Part shown: piece after piece, positions 17,698-26,139 of the stretch | Layout of the letters: each line of letters starts with the position of its first letter | How positions within the stretch are numbered: the first letter of the stretch is position 1 | From: Piscinibacter lacus | Lineage (GTDB): Bacteria > Pseudomonadota > Gammaproteobacteria > Burkholderiales > Burkholderiaceae_C | Direction: 5' to 3' | DNA: 64,000 nt | Assembly: GCF_016735685.1 (NCBI RefSeq) | Contig: NZ_JAERRA010000001.1 | Location: 1,922,001 to 1,986,000, forward strand | Translations under genes and position numbers: made by a program | Notes under the pieces: generated by a model | What the model saw: only the letters and a program-made list of their open reading frames with translations | Told to the model about the DNA's origin: nothing | The model's database searches: none

Positions 17698-19512
17698 TCA
17701 GAGCGCCTCGGGGGCCAGGGCCAGCACGCTGTCGGCGCCGTCCAGCAGGCTGTCGGCCAGGCCGGGCACGCGGGTCAGCAGATGCTCGGCAAAGAAGCGC
17801 GCGCTGGCGACCTTGGCCTGGTGGAAGGCGGCGTCCTCGCCGGCGGCCAGCGCGTCTTCGGCGGCGATCAGGCCGCGCGCCATCTCGGCGCCCGCGGCCA
17901 GGTAGCCGGCCAGCATCAGGAAGGGCACCGAGCCGGCGAAGACCGGGTTCGGCCGGGTCTTGGCCTCGGCCAGCACGAAGGCGACGCCGGCCTCGAAGCC
18001 CGCCTGGGCCGCACGCAGCCGGCGGGCCATCGAGGCGGCGGCCGGGCCGGGCCGGGCGGCCAGGGTCTCGGCCAGCGCAGCGGCCGCGGCGGCCAGGGCG
18101 CGGGCCTGGGCGCCGCCGTCGCGCAGGGTCTTGCGGCCGATCAGGTCATTGGCCTGGATGGCGGTCGTGCCCTCGTAGATGGTCAGGATGCGGGCATCGC
18201 GCAGGTGCTGGGCGGCGCCGGTCTCCTCGATGTAGCCCATGCCGCCGTGCACTTGCACGCCGAGGCCGGTGACCTCCTGCGCGACCTCCGTGCACCAGCC
18301 CTTGACCAGCGGCACCAGGAATTCGTAGCGCGCCTGCGCGTCGGCGCGGGCCGCGGCCTCGGGATGGTGGTGGGCGGCGTCGAAGGCGCCGGCCGCGGCC
18401 ATGGCCAGGGCCCGGCCGCCCTCGGTCAGCGCGCGCTGGGTCATCAGCATGCGTCGCACATCGGGGTGGTGGACCAGGGCCGCCGCGCCGGGCAGCGAGC
18501 CATCGACCGGCCGGCTCTGGACGCGGTCGCGCGCATAGGCGCTGGCGCGCTGCAAGGCGCGCTCGGCCACCGCCACGCCCTGCACGCCGACGGCATAGCG
18601 GGCGGCATTCATCATCACGAACATGTGCTCCAGGCCGCGGTTGAGCGTGCCGAGCAGCTCGCCGACCGCGCCGGGGCCGCCCAGGGCCGGGTCGCCCTGG
18701 CCGTCGCCGAACTGCAGCACCGCCGTCGGGCTGCCGTGGATGCCGAGCTTGTGCTCCAGGCTCGCGCAATACACATCGTTGCGCAGCCCCGGGCGGCCGT
18801 CGGGCCCGACCAGGAACTTCGGCACCAGGAAGAGGCTGAGGCCCTTCACGCCCTCGGGCGCGCCCGGCACCCGCGCCAACACCAGGTGGACGATGTTCTC
18901 GGCCACATCGTGCTCGCCCCAGGTGATGTAGATCTTGCTGCCGAAGATGCGGTAGCGGCCGTCGGCCTGCGGCTCGGCGCGGCTGCGCACCAGGCTCAGG
19001 TCGCTGCCGGCCTGCGGCTCGGTCAGGTTCATGGTGCCGGTCCAGCGGCCGGCGGCCAGCGGCGGAATCCAGGCCGCCTGCTGCGCGGGCGTGCCGGCGA
19101 CCATCAGCGCCTCGATGGCCCCGTCGCTCAGCAGCGGGCACAGGGCGAAGGCCAGGTTGGCGCTGTTGAGGATCTCGCTGCACGCCGAGCCCAGGGTCTT
19201 GGGCAGGCCCTGGCCGCCGTAGGCCTGGGGATGCTGCAAGCCCTGCCAGCCGCCCTCGGCGAACTGGCGGTAGGCCTCGGCGAAGCCCGGCGAGGTGCGG
19301 ACCCGGCCCCCCTCCACCCGCGCCGGATGCTGGTCGCCGGTCCAGTTGAGCGGGGCGATCACGCCCTCGTTGAAGCGGGCGCATTCCTCCAGCACCGCCT
19401 GGGCGGTGTCGAGGTCGGCATCCTCATGGCCGGACCAACCGGCGCGGCGGTCCAGCCCGGCGTTCACGCGCATCGCGAACATCAGGTCCTTGAGGGGGGC
19501 GCGGTAGCTCAT
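17698..19512 (-). CDS. Acyl-CoA dehydrogenase
   Basis: FAD-dependent dehydrogenase of 604 aa that introduces the alpha-beta double bond of acyl-CoAs and passes electrons to ETF. The central acyl-CoA dehydrogenase fold is seen (FALCPLLSDGAIEAL, TEPQAGSDL FAD motif, WGEHDV). The catalytic base Glu is in IYEGTTAIQAND. A C-terminal extension of about 130 residues marks the longer subgroup (about 600 aa; AcdB/DmdC-like). Acyl chain preference cannot be read from sequence. It lies downstream of etfBA, beyond a terminator, and 34 bp upstream of the nitronate monooxygenase gene. Confidence 0.93.
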   Translation of the reverse strand: MSYRAPLKDLMFAMRVNAGLDRRAGWSGHEDADLDTAQAVLEECARFNEGVIAPLNWTGDQHPARVEGGRVRTSPGFAEAYRQFAEGGWQGLQHPQAYGGQGLPKTLGSACSEILNSANLAFALCPLLSDGAIEALMVAGTPAQQAAWIPPLAAGRWTGTMNLTEPQAGSDLSLVRSRAEPQADGRYRIFGSKIYITWGEHDVAENIVHLVLARVPGAPEGVKGLSLFLVPKFLVGPDGRPGLRNDVYCASLEHKLGIHGSPTAVLQFGDGQGDPALGGPGAVGELLGTLNRGLEHMFVMMNAARYAVGVQGVAVAERALQRASAYARDRVQSRPVDGSLPGAAALVHHPDVRRMLMTQRALTEGGRALAMAAAGAFDAAHHHPEAAARADAQARYEFLVPLVKGWCTEVAQEVTGLGVQVHGGMGYIEETGAAQHLRDARILTIYEGTTAIQANDLIGRKTLRDGGAQARALAAAAAALAETLAARPGPAAASMARRLRAAQAGFEAGVAFVLAEAKTRPNPVFAGSVPFLMLAGYLAAGAEMARGLIAAEDALAAGEDAAFHQAKVASARFFAEHLLTRVPGLADSLLDGADSVLALAPEAL

Positions 19513-19561
19513 GCGGGTCTCCTGGGCGGCGCCTCGGGGCGCGGGGGGCCGGCTGGGCCCG

Positions 19562-19611
19562 AAAAAAAGGCACCGCGACGCGGCCGGGGGTCCGCCGCGT
19601 CAAGGCGCCTT
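19562..19611 (-). terminator. Strong rho-independent terminator after etfA
   Basis: On the minus strand an 8-bp outer stem (AAGGCGCC / GGTGCCTT; plus-strand arms 19604-19611 and 19567-19574) encloses a 7-bp inner stem (GACGCGG / CCGCGTC) and runs into seven Ts (plus-strand A-run 19562-19568). It lies 23 bp after the etfA stop and before the acyl-CoA dehydrogenase gene, separating etfBA from the enzyme genes or allowing partial read-through. Confidence 0.88.
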
Positions 19612-19633
19612 CAGGGCGTCGGGGGGATGGGGC

Positions 19634-20566
19634 TCAGAGCTTGCCGATCAGCTCCGGCACGGCCTCGAACAGATCCGCCTCCAGGCCGTAGTCGGCCACG
19701 CTGAAGATCGGGGCCTCGGCATCCTTGTTGATCGCGACGATCACCTTCGAATCCTTCATGCCCGCCAGGTGCTGGATGGCGCCGCTGATGCCGCAGGCGA
19801 TGTAGAGGCTGGGCGCGACGATCTTGCCGGTCTGCCCGACCTGCCAGTCGTTGGGCGCATAGCCCGCATCCACCGCCGCCCGGCTGGCGCCCAGCGCGGC
19901 ATGGAGCTTGTCGGCCAGGGGCATCAGCACCTGGTCGAACTTCTCGCTGCTGCCCAGGGCGCGGCCGCCGCTGACGATGATCTTGGCGGCGGTCAGCTCG
20001 GGCCGGTCGCTCTTGGTCAGCTCGCGGCCGAGGAAGCGGCTGCGCGTGCTGGGCGCCACGGCGGCCACGGTCTCGATGGGCGCGCTGCCGCCTTCGGCCG
20101 GCGCGGCGTCGAAGCCGGTGGCGCGCACCGTCAGCACCAGCTTGGCATCGGCGCACTGCACGGTGGCGATGGCATTGCCGGCGTAGATCGGGCGCTCGAA
20201 GCTGTCGGGGCCGAGCACGCGGCTGATGTCGCTGATCTGCGCGACATCCAGCTTGGCCGCCACGCGCGGCGCGGCATTCTTGCCGCTGGCGGTGGCCGGG
20301 AAGACGAGGTGGCGGTAGGCGCCGGCCAGGGCCAGCACCTGTTCGGCCAGCGGTTCGGCCAGGGCCTGGGCATGGGCCGGGCCGTCGGCCAGCAGGACCT
20401 GGGCCACGCCGGGGATGCGGGCGGCAGCCTCGGCCGCGGCCCGGGCATCCAGCCCGGCCACGAGGATGTGGACCGCGCCGCCAAGCTGCGCCGCCGCGGT
20501 GACGGTGTTCAGGGTGGCAGCCTTGAGGCTGCCGTGGTCGTGTTCGGCGATGACGAGGGCGCTCAT
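19634..20566 (-). CDS. etfA: Electron transfer flavoprotein alpha subunit
   Basis: FAD-binding subunit of the ETF heterodimer, which takes electrons from acyl-CoA dehydrogenases to ETF-quinone oxidoreductase. The protein is 310 aa, with an N-terminal nucleotide-binding-like domain (about 1-185) and the C-terminal FAD domain (about 190-305: [21 protein letters not shown], the signature [16 protein letters not shown] and [12 protein letters not shown]). Starts 2 bp after the etfB stop. Confidence 0.96.
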   Translation of the reverse strand: MSALVIAEHDHGSLKAATLNTVTAAAQLGGAVHILVAGLDARAAAEAAARIPGVAQVLLADGPAHAQALAEPLAEQVLALAGAYRHLVFPATASGKNAAPRVAAKLDVAQISDISRVLGPDSFERPIYAGNAIATVQCADAKLVLTVRATGFDAAPAEGGSAPIETVAAVAPSTRSRFLGRELTKSDRPELTAAKIIVSGGRALGSSEKFDQVLMPLADKLHAALGASRAAVDAGYAPNDWQVGQTGKIVAPSLYIACGISGAIQHLAGMKDSKVIVAINKDAEAPIFSVADYGLEADLFEAVPELIGKL

Positions 20567-20568
20567 GG

Positions 20569-21324
20569 TCAGATCACCTTGGCTTCGTTCTTGAGCTTGT
20601 CGACCAGGGCGGCCACGTCGGCCACCTTGATGCCTGCCGCGCGCTTGGGCGGCTCCTGCACCTTGAGGGTCTTGACGCGCGGGGCCGCGTCGACGCCCAG
20701 GGCCGCCGGATTCAGCGTCTCCAGCGGCTTCTTCTTGGCCTTCATGATGTTGGGCAGGGTGACGTAGCGCGGCTCGTTGAGGCGCAGGTCGGTGGTGATG
20801 ACGGCCGGCAGGGCAAGGGCCAGCGTCTCCAGGCCGCCGTCGACTTCGCGGGTGACGGTGGCGGTGTCGGCGCTGAGCTCGACCTTGCTGGCGAAGGTGG
20901 CCTGCGGCCAGTCCAGCAGCGCGGCCAGCATCTGGCCGGTCTGGTTGCAGTCGTCGTCGATGGCCTGCTTGCCCAGCACGACGAGCTGTGCGCCTTCCTT
21001 GTCGACCAGGGCCTTGAGCAGCTTGGCCACGGCCAGGGGCTGAAGCTCCAGATCGGCCGAGGTCTCGACCAGGATGGCGCGGTCCGCGCCGATGGCCATG
21101 GCGGTGCGCAGGGTCTCCTGGCAGGCGGTGACACCGCAGGAGACGGCGATGACCTCCGCCACCGCACCCTTCTCTTTGAGCCGCACGGCCTCCTCGACGG
21201 CAATCTCGTCGAAGGGGTTCATGCTCATCTTCACATTGGCGATGTCCACGCCGCTGCCGTCGCTCTTGGCACGGACCTTGACGTTGTAGTCGACCACCCG
21301 CTTGACGGGGACCAGAACCTTCAT
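20569..21324 (-). CDS. etfB: Electron transfer flavoprotein beta subunit
   Basis: AMP-binding ETF subunit, 251 aa, with the ETF-beta features [34 protein letters not shown] and the recognition segment around [24 protein letters not shown]. First gene of the etfBA operon. A leader of about 100 nt carries a palindrome at the predicted transcription start (see the regulatory entry). Confidence 0.96.
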   Translation of the reverse strand: MKVLVPVKRVVDYNVKVRAKSDGSGVDIANVKMSMNPFDEIAVEEAVRLKEKGAVAEVIAVSCGVTACQETLRTAMAIGADRAILVETSADLELQPLAVAKLLKALVDKEGAQLVVLGKQAIDDDCNQTGQMLAALLDWPQATFASKVELSADTATVTREVDGGLETLALALPAVITTDLRLNEPRYVTLPNIMKAKKKPLETLNPAALGVDAAPRVKTLKVQEPPKRAAGIKVADVAALVDKLKNEAKVI

Positions 21325-21418
21325 CGAACGAACTCCAGAGGGTGAGGAAGGGGCCGCATTCTAGAAACGCAGCTTGGTCATGCCTTGGGCGGGGCCGCAG
21401 GCGCGGGCCTAAAAAAGC

Positions 21419-21435
21419 ACGATCGTTCGATTCTA
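21419..21435 (-). promoter_or_regulatory. Predicted etfB promoter -10 with overlapping palindrome
   Basis: On the minus strand TAGAAT (plus strand ATTCTA, 21430-21435) is a 5/6 match to the sigma-70 -10 box. The perfect 8-bp palindrome ACGATCGT (21419-21426; 10 of 12 bases symmetric over 21417-21428) then covers the expected start point. The -35 is poor. Placement over the start point would suit a repressor such as a TetR-family fatty-acid regulator, but the factor is not identified. Confidence 0.45.
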
Positions 21436-21474
21436 AACGGAAGTCCGGCCCGCATGGCTAGACTCCGGGCCTTC

Positions 21475-22314
21475 ATGGTCGCAATCCAACCCGCCCGCCC
21501 CCTGCCGCCGCTGCGCATCGGCGTCTTCGATTCCGGTCTGGGCGGCGTCTCGGTGCTGCGGGCGCTGCAACGCGAGCTGCCGGGCGCCGAGCTGATCTAT
21601 GCCGCCGATTCCGGCCACGCCCCCTACGGCGAGCGCGACCCGCAGCATGTGCTGGCGCGGTCCGAAGCCCTGGCCGGACACCTGCGCCGCGAAGGCGCCG
21701 AGCTGCTGGTGATGGCCTGCAACACCGCGACGGCGGTGGCCGCCGCAGCCCTGCGCGCCGCGCATCCGGACTGGCCCATCGTCGGCGTCGAGCCCGGGCT
21801 CAAGCCCGCGCTGGCGATCAGCCCCAGCGGCCGCATCGGCGTGATGGCGACCCAAGCCACGCTGGCGAGCCCCAAGTTCCGCCGCCTGCTCGACGAATTG
21901 CTGGCCGGCGCCGCACCGGGCACGGCCATCCACTTGCAGGCCTGCCCGGGCCTGGCGGCGGCCATCGAGGCCGGCGAGGCCGACAGCCCGGCCGTGCGCG
22001 CCGCCGTGGCCGAGCACACCGCCCCGCTGCGCGCGCAGCGGGTCGACACCGTGGTGCTGGGCTGCACCCACTACCCCTTTGCGGCCGGGCTGATTGCCGA
22101 GGCCCTGGGGCCGGGCGTGCGACTGATCGACACCGCCGAGGCCGTCGCCCGCCAGGCCCGGCGCCTGGCCGAGGCGCAGCATGCGGCGCGGCTGGATGCG
22201 GCCGGCCCGAGCAAGCTGGCGCTCTGGAGCAGCGGCGAGGCCGACACCCTGGCGCGCTTCGTCGCCCAGCGCCTGGAACGGCCGCTGCTGCCCGTTCGTC
22301 GCCTGCCTGTCTGA
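21475..22314 (+). CDS. murI: Glutamate racemase
   Basis: Makes D-glutamate for peptidoglycan. The 279-aa protein has the racemase halves with catalytic cysteines Cys82 (MACNTATA) and Cys197 (LGCTHYPF), plus the N-terminal GVFDSGLGG and DSGHAPYG substrate loops. Upstream in-frame ATGs at 21454 and 21385 exist; 21475 puts MVAIQPARP directly before the conserved domain and avoids the etfB promoter region, but 21454 is possible. Divergent from etfB. Confidence 0.95.
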   Translation: MVAIQPARPLPPLRIGVFDSGLGGVSVLRALQRELPGAELIYAADSGHAPYGERDPQHVLARSEALAGHLRREGAELLVMACNTATAVAAAALRAAHPDWPIVGVEPGLKPALAISPSGRIGVMATQATLASPKFRRLLDELLAGAAPGTAIHLQACPGLAAAIEAGEADSPAVRAAVAEHTAPLRAQRVDTVVLGCTHYPFAAGLIAEALGPGVRLIDTAEAVARQARRLAEAQHAARLDAAGPSKLALWSSGEADTLARFVAQRLERPLLPVRRLPV

Positions 22315-22367
22315 GTGCATGCCGGGGTACGGGTAAATCTCGATGATGCGCGGCACAATCCTCCCCA

Positions 22368-23483
22368 ATGGCTGAACGAAGCATTCCCCTGGTCGACTGG
22401 CGGCAGACGCGCCCCGCGCTGCGCCTGCCCGATGTGCCGGTGCCCGCCACCGGCCTGATCGGCGACCGGCTCGGCCGCCCGCTGCGCGACCTGCGGATCT
22501 CGGTCACCGACCGCTGCAACTTCCGCTGCAGCTACTGCATGCCGAAGGAAGTCTTCGACAAGCACCATGTCTTCCTGCCGCAGCGCGAGCTGCTGAGCTT
22601 CGAGGAGATCACCCGGCTGGCGCGCATCTTCCTGGCCCATGGCGTGCGCAAGATCCGCCTGACCGGCGGCGAGCCGCTGCTGCGCAAGGGTCTTGAAACC
22701 CTGATCGCCCAATTGGCCGCGCTGCGCACCGTCGACGGCGAAGCGCCCGACCTGACGCTGACGACCAATGCCTCGCTGCTGGCCCGCAAGGCCCAGGCCC
22801 TGAAGGACGCCGGCTTGCAGCGCGTCACCGTCAGCCTGGACGGCCTGGACGACGCGACCTTCCGCCGCATGAACGATGTCGATTTCCCGGTCGCCGACGT
22901 GCTGGCCGGCATCGAGGCCGCCCGCGCCGCGGGCCTGGCGCCGATCAAGGTCAATATGGTGGTGAAGCGCGGCACCAACGAGCAGGAGATCCTGCCGATG
23001 GTGCGGCACTTCCGCGGCAGCGGCGTTGCGCTGCGCTTCATCGAATACATGGACGTCGGCGCCACCAACGGCTGGAAGATGGACGAGGTGCTGCCCTCGG
23101 CCGAGGTGCGCGCGCGGATCGCGGCCGAGTTCCCGCTGCAACCGCTGGTCGCCAGCCAGCCCGGCGAGACCGCCGAGCGCTGGGCCCATGCCGACGGCGC
23201 CGGCGAGATCGGCTTCATCTCCAGCGTCACCCAGGCCTTCTGCGGCGACTGCAACCGCGCCCGCCTGTCGACCGAAGGCCAGCTCTACCTCTGCCTCTTC
23301 GCCAGCCAGGGCCACGACCTGCGCGGGCTGCTGCGCCAGGGCGCCAGCGATGCCGACCTCGCCAGTGCCATCGGCGCCGTCTGGCAGGCCCGCGAGGACC
23401 GCTATTCCGAACGCCGCAGCCAGGGCGGCGAGGCGCCGGCCGAGGGGCCGCGGCGCGTCGAGATGAGCTACATCGGAGGCTGA
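22368..23483 (+). CDS. moaA: GTP 3',8-cyclase MoaA (radical SAM)
   Basis: First enzyme of molybdenum cofactor synthesis, converting GTP to the cyclic precursor of cPMP with MoaC. In the 371-aa product the radical-SAM cluster is C50-x3-C54-x2-C57 (CNFRCSYC), followed by TGGEPLLR, and the second [4Fe-4S] site at the C-terminal end is FCGDCNRAR plus the later Cys in LYLCLF. The C-terminus MSYIGG is a family hallmark (Gly-Gly tail). A -10-like CACAAT ends 8 bp before the ATG. First of the moaA-mobA-GNAT-moeA run, with 6 bp to mobA. Confidence 0.96.
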   Translation: MAERSIPLVDWRQTRPALRLPDVPVPATGLIGDRLGRPLRDLRISVTDRCNFRCSYCMPKEVFDKHHVFLPQRELLSFEEITRLARIFLAHGVRKIRLTGGEPLLRKGLETLIAQLAALRTVDGEAPDLTLTTNASLLARKAQALKDAGLQRVTVSLDGLDDATFRRMNDVDFPVADVLAGIEAARAAGLAPIKVNMVVKRGTNEQEILPMVRHFRGSGVALRFIEYMDVGATNGWKMDEVLPSAEVRARIAAEFPLQPLVASQPGETAERWAHADGAGEIGFISSVTQAFCGDCNRARLSTEGQLYLCLFASQGHDLRGLLRQGASDADLASAIGAVWQAREDRYSERRSQGGEAPAEGPRRVEMSYIGG

Positions 23484-23489
23484 AGCCGC

Positions 23490-24143
23490 ATGAGCCCGCC
23501 CCTGCTGCCGCGCGAGGCACTCACCGGCCTGATCCTGGCCGGCGGACGCGGCAGCCGCATGGGCGGGGTCGACAAGGGCTTGCAGACCTGGCGCGGCCTG
23601 CCCCTGGCGCTGCACGCGCTGATGCGGCTCACGCCGCAGGTCGGCGAGCTGATGGTCAATGCCAACCGCAACCTCTCGGCCTACGAAAGCTTCGGCGTGC
23701 CGGTCTGGCCCGATCCGGTGATCCCGGGGGCTGGCGACTTCCCCGGCCCGCTCGCCGGCTTCCTGGCCGGCCTGGAGCGTTGCGAGACCGACTGGCTGCT
23801 GGCCGTGCCCTGCGACACGCCGAACTTCCCCGAGGACCTGGCCGAGCGCCTCGGCGCCGCCGCGCAGGCGGCCGGCGCGCCGATCGCCCTGCCCCGCGCG
23901 CAGGATGCCGATGGCGTCTGGCGCAGCCAGCCGGCCTTCTGCCTGGTCCGCGCCGACCGCATGGAAAGCCTGCTGCGCTTCCTGCAGGCCGGCGGCCGCA
24001 AGATCGACCGCTGGACCGACGCCGAGGGCGCCGTGCTCGTCGACTTTCCCGACGCCCGCGCCTTCGACAACCTCAACACCCTGGACGAGCTGCATGCCGC
24101 CCAGGCCCGCCCCGCCGAACCGGCCGCAGGAGCCCCCCGCTGA
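23490..24143 (+). CDS. mobA: Molybdenum cofactor guanylyltransferase
   Basis: Attaches GMP to Mo-molybdopterin to form MGD for DMSO-reductase-type enzymes. The 217-aa protein shows the nucleotidyltransferase signature [16 protein letters not shown] (about 16-31), PCDTPNFP with the Mg-binding Asp, and the C-terminal NLNTLDEL. Because SoxC-type enzymes use the non-nucleotide cofactor, mobA implies other bis-MGD enzymes elsewhere in the genome. Overlaps the next gene by 1 bp (TGATG). Confidence 0.93.
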   Translation: MSPPLLPREALTGLILAGGRGSRMGGVDKGLQTWRGLPLALHALMRLTPQVGELMVNANRNLSAYESFGVPVWPDPVIPGAGDFPGPLAGFLAGLERCETDWLLAVPCDTPNFPEDLAERLGAAAQAAGAPIALPRAQDADGVWRSQPAFCLVRADRMESLLRFLQAGGRKIDRWTDAEGAVLVDFPDARAFDNLNTLDELHAAQARPAEPAAGAPR

Positions 24144-24730
24144 TGCAATCCGCGCCCTTTGCCGCCACCCTGGGCCAGGAGCCGACGACCCGCGGCACCG
24201 TGCGCCGGCTCGGCCCGGCCGACCTGTCCGCCTACAAGACGCTGCGCGACCAGGCCCTGCGCCTGCATCCCGACGCCTTCACGGCCGATGCGGAAAGCGA
24301 GTCGCGCCGCGACCCGGAGAGCTACCTCGGCCGCCTCGGCCTCTGCGATCCGCTGGGCGGCACCGCCCTGTTCGGCGCCTTCGTCGGCAGCCCGGCGGGC
24401 GGCGAGCAACTGGTCGGCTCGGTCGGCCTGGAACGCGAGACCCGCGGCAAGCTGCGCCACACCGCCAACGTCATCGGCCTGATCGTGCTGCCCGGCCACA
24501 ACGGCCTGGGCCTGGGCCGGCAACTGGTCGAGCGGGTGCTCGACGAAGCGCGCCGCGCCCCCGGCTTGGAGATGCTGACCATCTCGATCAGCGCGCACAG
24601 CGAACGGGTGCTGCGCCTCTATGAGCGCGCCGGCTTCCGGCGTTACGGCCTGCTGCCGCGCGCCCTGCGCCTGGTCAAGCCCAGCGGCGTGCAGTACGTC
24701 GACAAGGTGCAGATGCTGCTGATGCTCTGA
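24143..24730 (+). CDS. GNAT-family N-acetyltransferase
   Basis: Acetyl-CoA-dependent acyltransferase of 195 aa with unknown acceptor. The GNAT core spans about 20-185, with the acetyl-CoA pyrophosphate loop at LPGHNGLGLGRQL (about 112-124), preceded by the beta4 strand NVIGLIV and followed by SAHSERVLRLYERAGFRRYG. The C-terminal VQYVDKVQMLLML closes the fold. Its start codon overlaps the mobA stop (TGATG), so it is co-translated within the molybdenum cofactor operon, which is unusual company. Acceptor could be a protein or small molecule; nothing in the sequence decides. Confidence 0.85.
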   Translation: MQSAPFAATLGQEPTTRGTVRRLGPADLSAYKTLRDQALRLHPDAFTADAESESRRDPESYLGRLGLCDPLGGTALFGAFVGSPAGGEQLVGSVGLERETRGKLRHTANVIGLIVLPGHNGLGLGRQLVERVLDEARRAPGLEMLTISISAHSERVLRLYERAGFRRYGLLPRALRLVKPSGVQYVDKVQMLLML

Positions 24731-24773
24731 ACCCCGGCCGGGCGCCCTGCCCCGGCCTGCCTGGATCCCGCCC

Positions 24774-26111
24774 ATGAGCGCCCTGCCCCCCGACCTCGCA
24801 GAACGCCCGCCCCTGCCGCCGGCCCTGGCCGCCATCGCCTCCTGCGTGAACGGCTACGACCCCTCCGCCCTGCCGGTGGCGGCTGCACAGGATTTCATCG
24901 CCCGCTTCGTGCCCACCCTGGCCGAAGGCGGCGCCGTCGAGCGCCTGGCCCTGCGCGCCTGCCTGGGCCGGGTGCTGGCCGAGGACCAGCTCAGCCGCAT
25001 CGACGTGCCGGCTCATGACAACTCGGCCATGGACGGCTATGCCCTGCGCGGGGCCGATCTGGCCGCCGAGGGCGAGACCCGGCTGCCCATCGTCGGCAAG
25101 GGCCTGGCCGGTGCGGCCTTCCAGGGCGCGGCGGTGCCGCCCGGCGCCTGCGTGAAGATCACCACCGGCGCGCTCATGCCCGCCGGCCTGGACACCGTCG
25201 TGCCGCAGGAGTTCTGCCGCGTCGAGGGCGAGCAGGTCAGCGTGCCGGCCGGCGTCGTGCGCCCCGGCGACAACCGCCGCCTGCGCGGCGAGGACCTGGC
25301 CCTCGGCGAAGCCGCGATGCGCGCCGGCCGCCTGATCAGCCCCTCGGACCTCGGCCTCGCCGCCTCGCTCGGCCTGGCCGAGCTGCCGGTGCGGCGCCGC
25401 CTGCGGGTGGCCTTCTTCTCGACCGGCGACGAGCTGCGCTCGATCGGCGAGCCGCTCGATGCCGGCTGCGTCTACGACAGCAACCGCTACACCCTGCACG
25501 GCATGCTCAGCCGCCTGGGCGTGGAGCTGCTCGACCTCGGCGTCGTGCGCGACGAACCCGCGGCGCTGGAAGCCGCCTTCCGCAGCGCCGCGGCCAGCGC
25601 CGATGCGGTGATCACCTCCGGCGGGGTCAGCGTCGGCGAGGCCGACCACACCAAGCAGGTCATGGCCCGGCTCGGCGAAGTGGCCTTCTGGCGCATTGCC
25701 ATGCGCCCCGGCCGGCCGATGGCCTTCGGCCGCATCGGCGCCGGCCCGCAAGGCCCGGGCGCCGTGCTCTTCGGCCTGCCGGGCAATCCGGTCGCGGTCA
25801 TGGTCACCTTCTATGCCTTCGTGCGCGACGCGCTGCTGCGCATGGCCGGCGCCAGCCCCCAGCCCCTGCCCACGCTACGCGTGCGCAGCCTGGAGACGCT
25901 GCGCAAGAAGCCCGGCCGCACCGAATACCAGCGCGTGAGCCTGCAACAGGCCGCCGACGGCGTGTGGGACATGCGCCTGACTGGCGCCCAGGGCTCGGGC
26001 ATCCTGCGCTCGATGTCGGAAGCCCAGGGTCTGGCCGTGCTCGGCCACGATCAGGCCACCGTGCGGCCCGGCGACTGGGTCGAGGTGCTGCCCTTCCACG
26101 GCCTGATCTGA
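24774..26111 (+). CDS. moeA: Molybdopterin molybdotransferase
   Basis: Inserts molybdate into adenylated molybdopterin. The protein is 445 aa, about 40 longer than E. coli MoeA because of an N-terminal extension (to about 45). MoeA elements: DVPAHDNSAMDGYA, KITTGALMPAGLDTVVPQE, the MoCF domain FFSTGDELRS, YDSNRYTLHGML and SGGVSVGEADHTK, then FGLPGNPVAVMVTF. The C-terminal domain IV (about 370-445) contains RTEYQRV. Completes the set moaA-mobA-GNAT-moeA; moaC, moaD and moaE are not in the window. Confidence 0.94.
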   Translation: MSALPPDLAERPPLPPALAAIASCVNGYDPSALPVAAAQDFIARFVPTLAEGGAVERLALRACLGRVLAEDQLSRIDVPAHDNSAMDGYALRGADLAAEGETRLPIVGKGLAGAAFQGAAVPPGACVKITTGALMPAGLDTVVPQEFCRVEGEQVSVPAGVVRPGDNRRLRGEDLALGEAAMRAGRLISPSDLGLAASLGLAELPVRRRLRVAFFSTGDELRSIGEPLDAGCVYDSNRYTLHGMLSRLGVELLDLGVVRDEPAALEAAFRSAAASADAVITSGGVSVGEADHTKQVMARLGEVAFWRIAMRPGRPMAFGRIGAGPQGPGAVLFGLPGNPVAVMVTFYAFVRDALLRMAGASPQPLPTLRVRSLETLRKKPGRTEYQRVSLQQAADGVWDMRLTGAQGSGILRSMSEAQGLAVLGHDQATVRPGDWVEVLPFHGLI

Positions 26112-26139
26112 GCCGGCGCCCGGCGGGCGGCCACGGCCT

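Noticed and set aside
17485..19704. Long plus-strand open frame across the acyl-CoA dehydrogenase region
   Set aside because: Same artefact; composition is low-complexity and the minus strand carries a complete acyl-CoA dehydrogenase.
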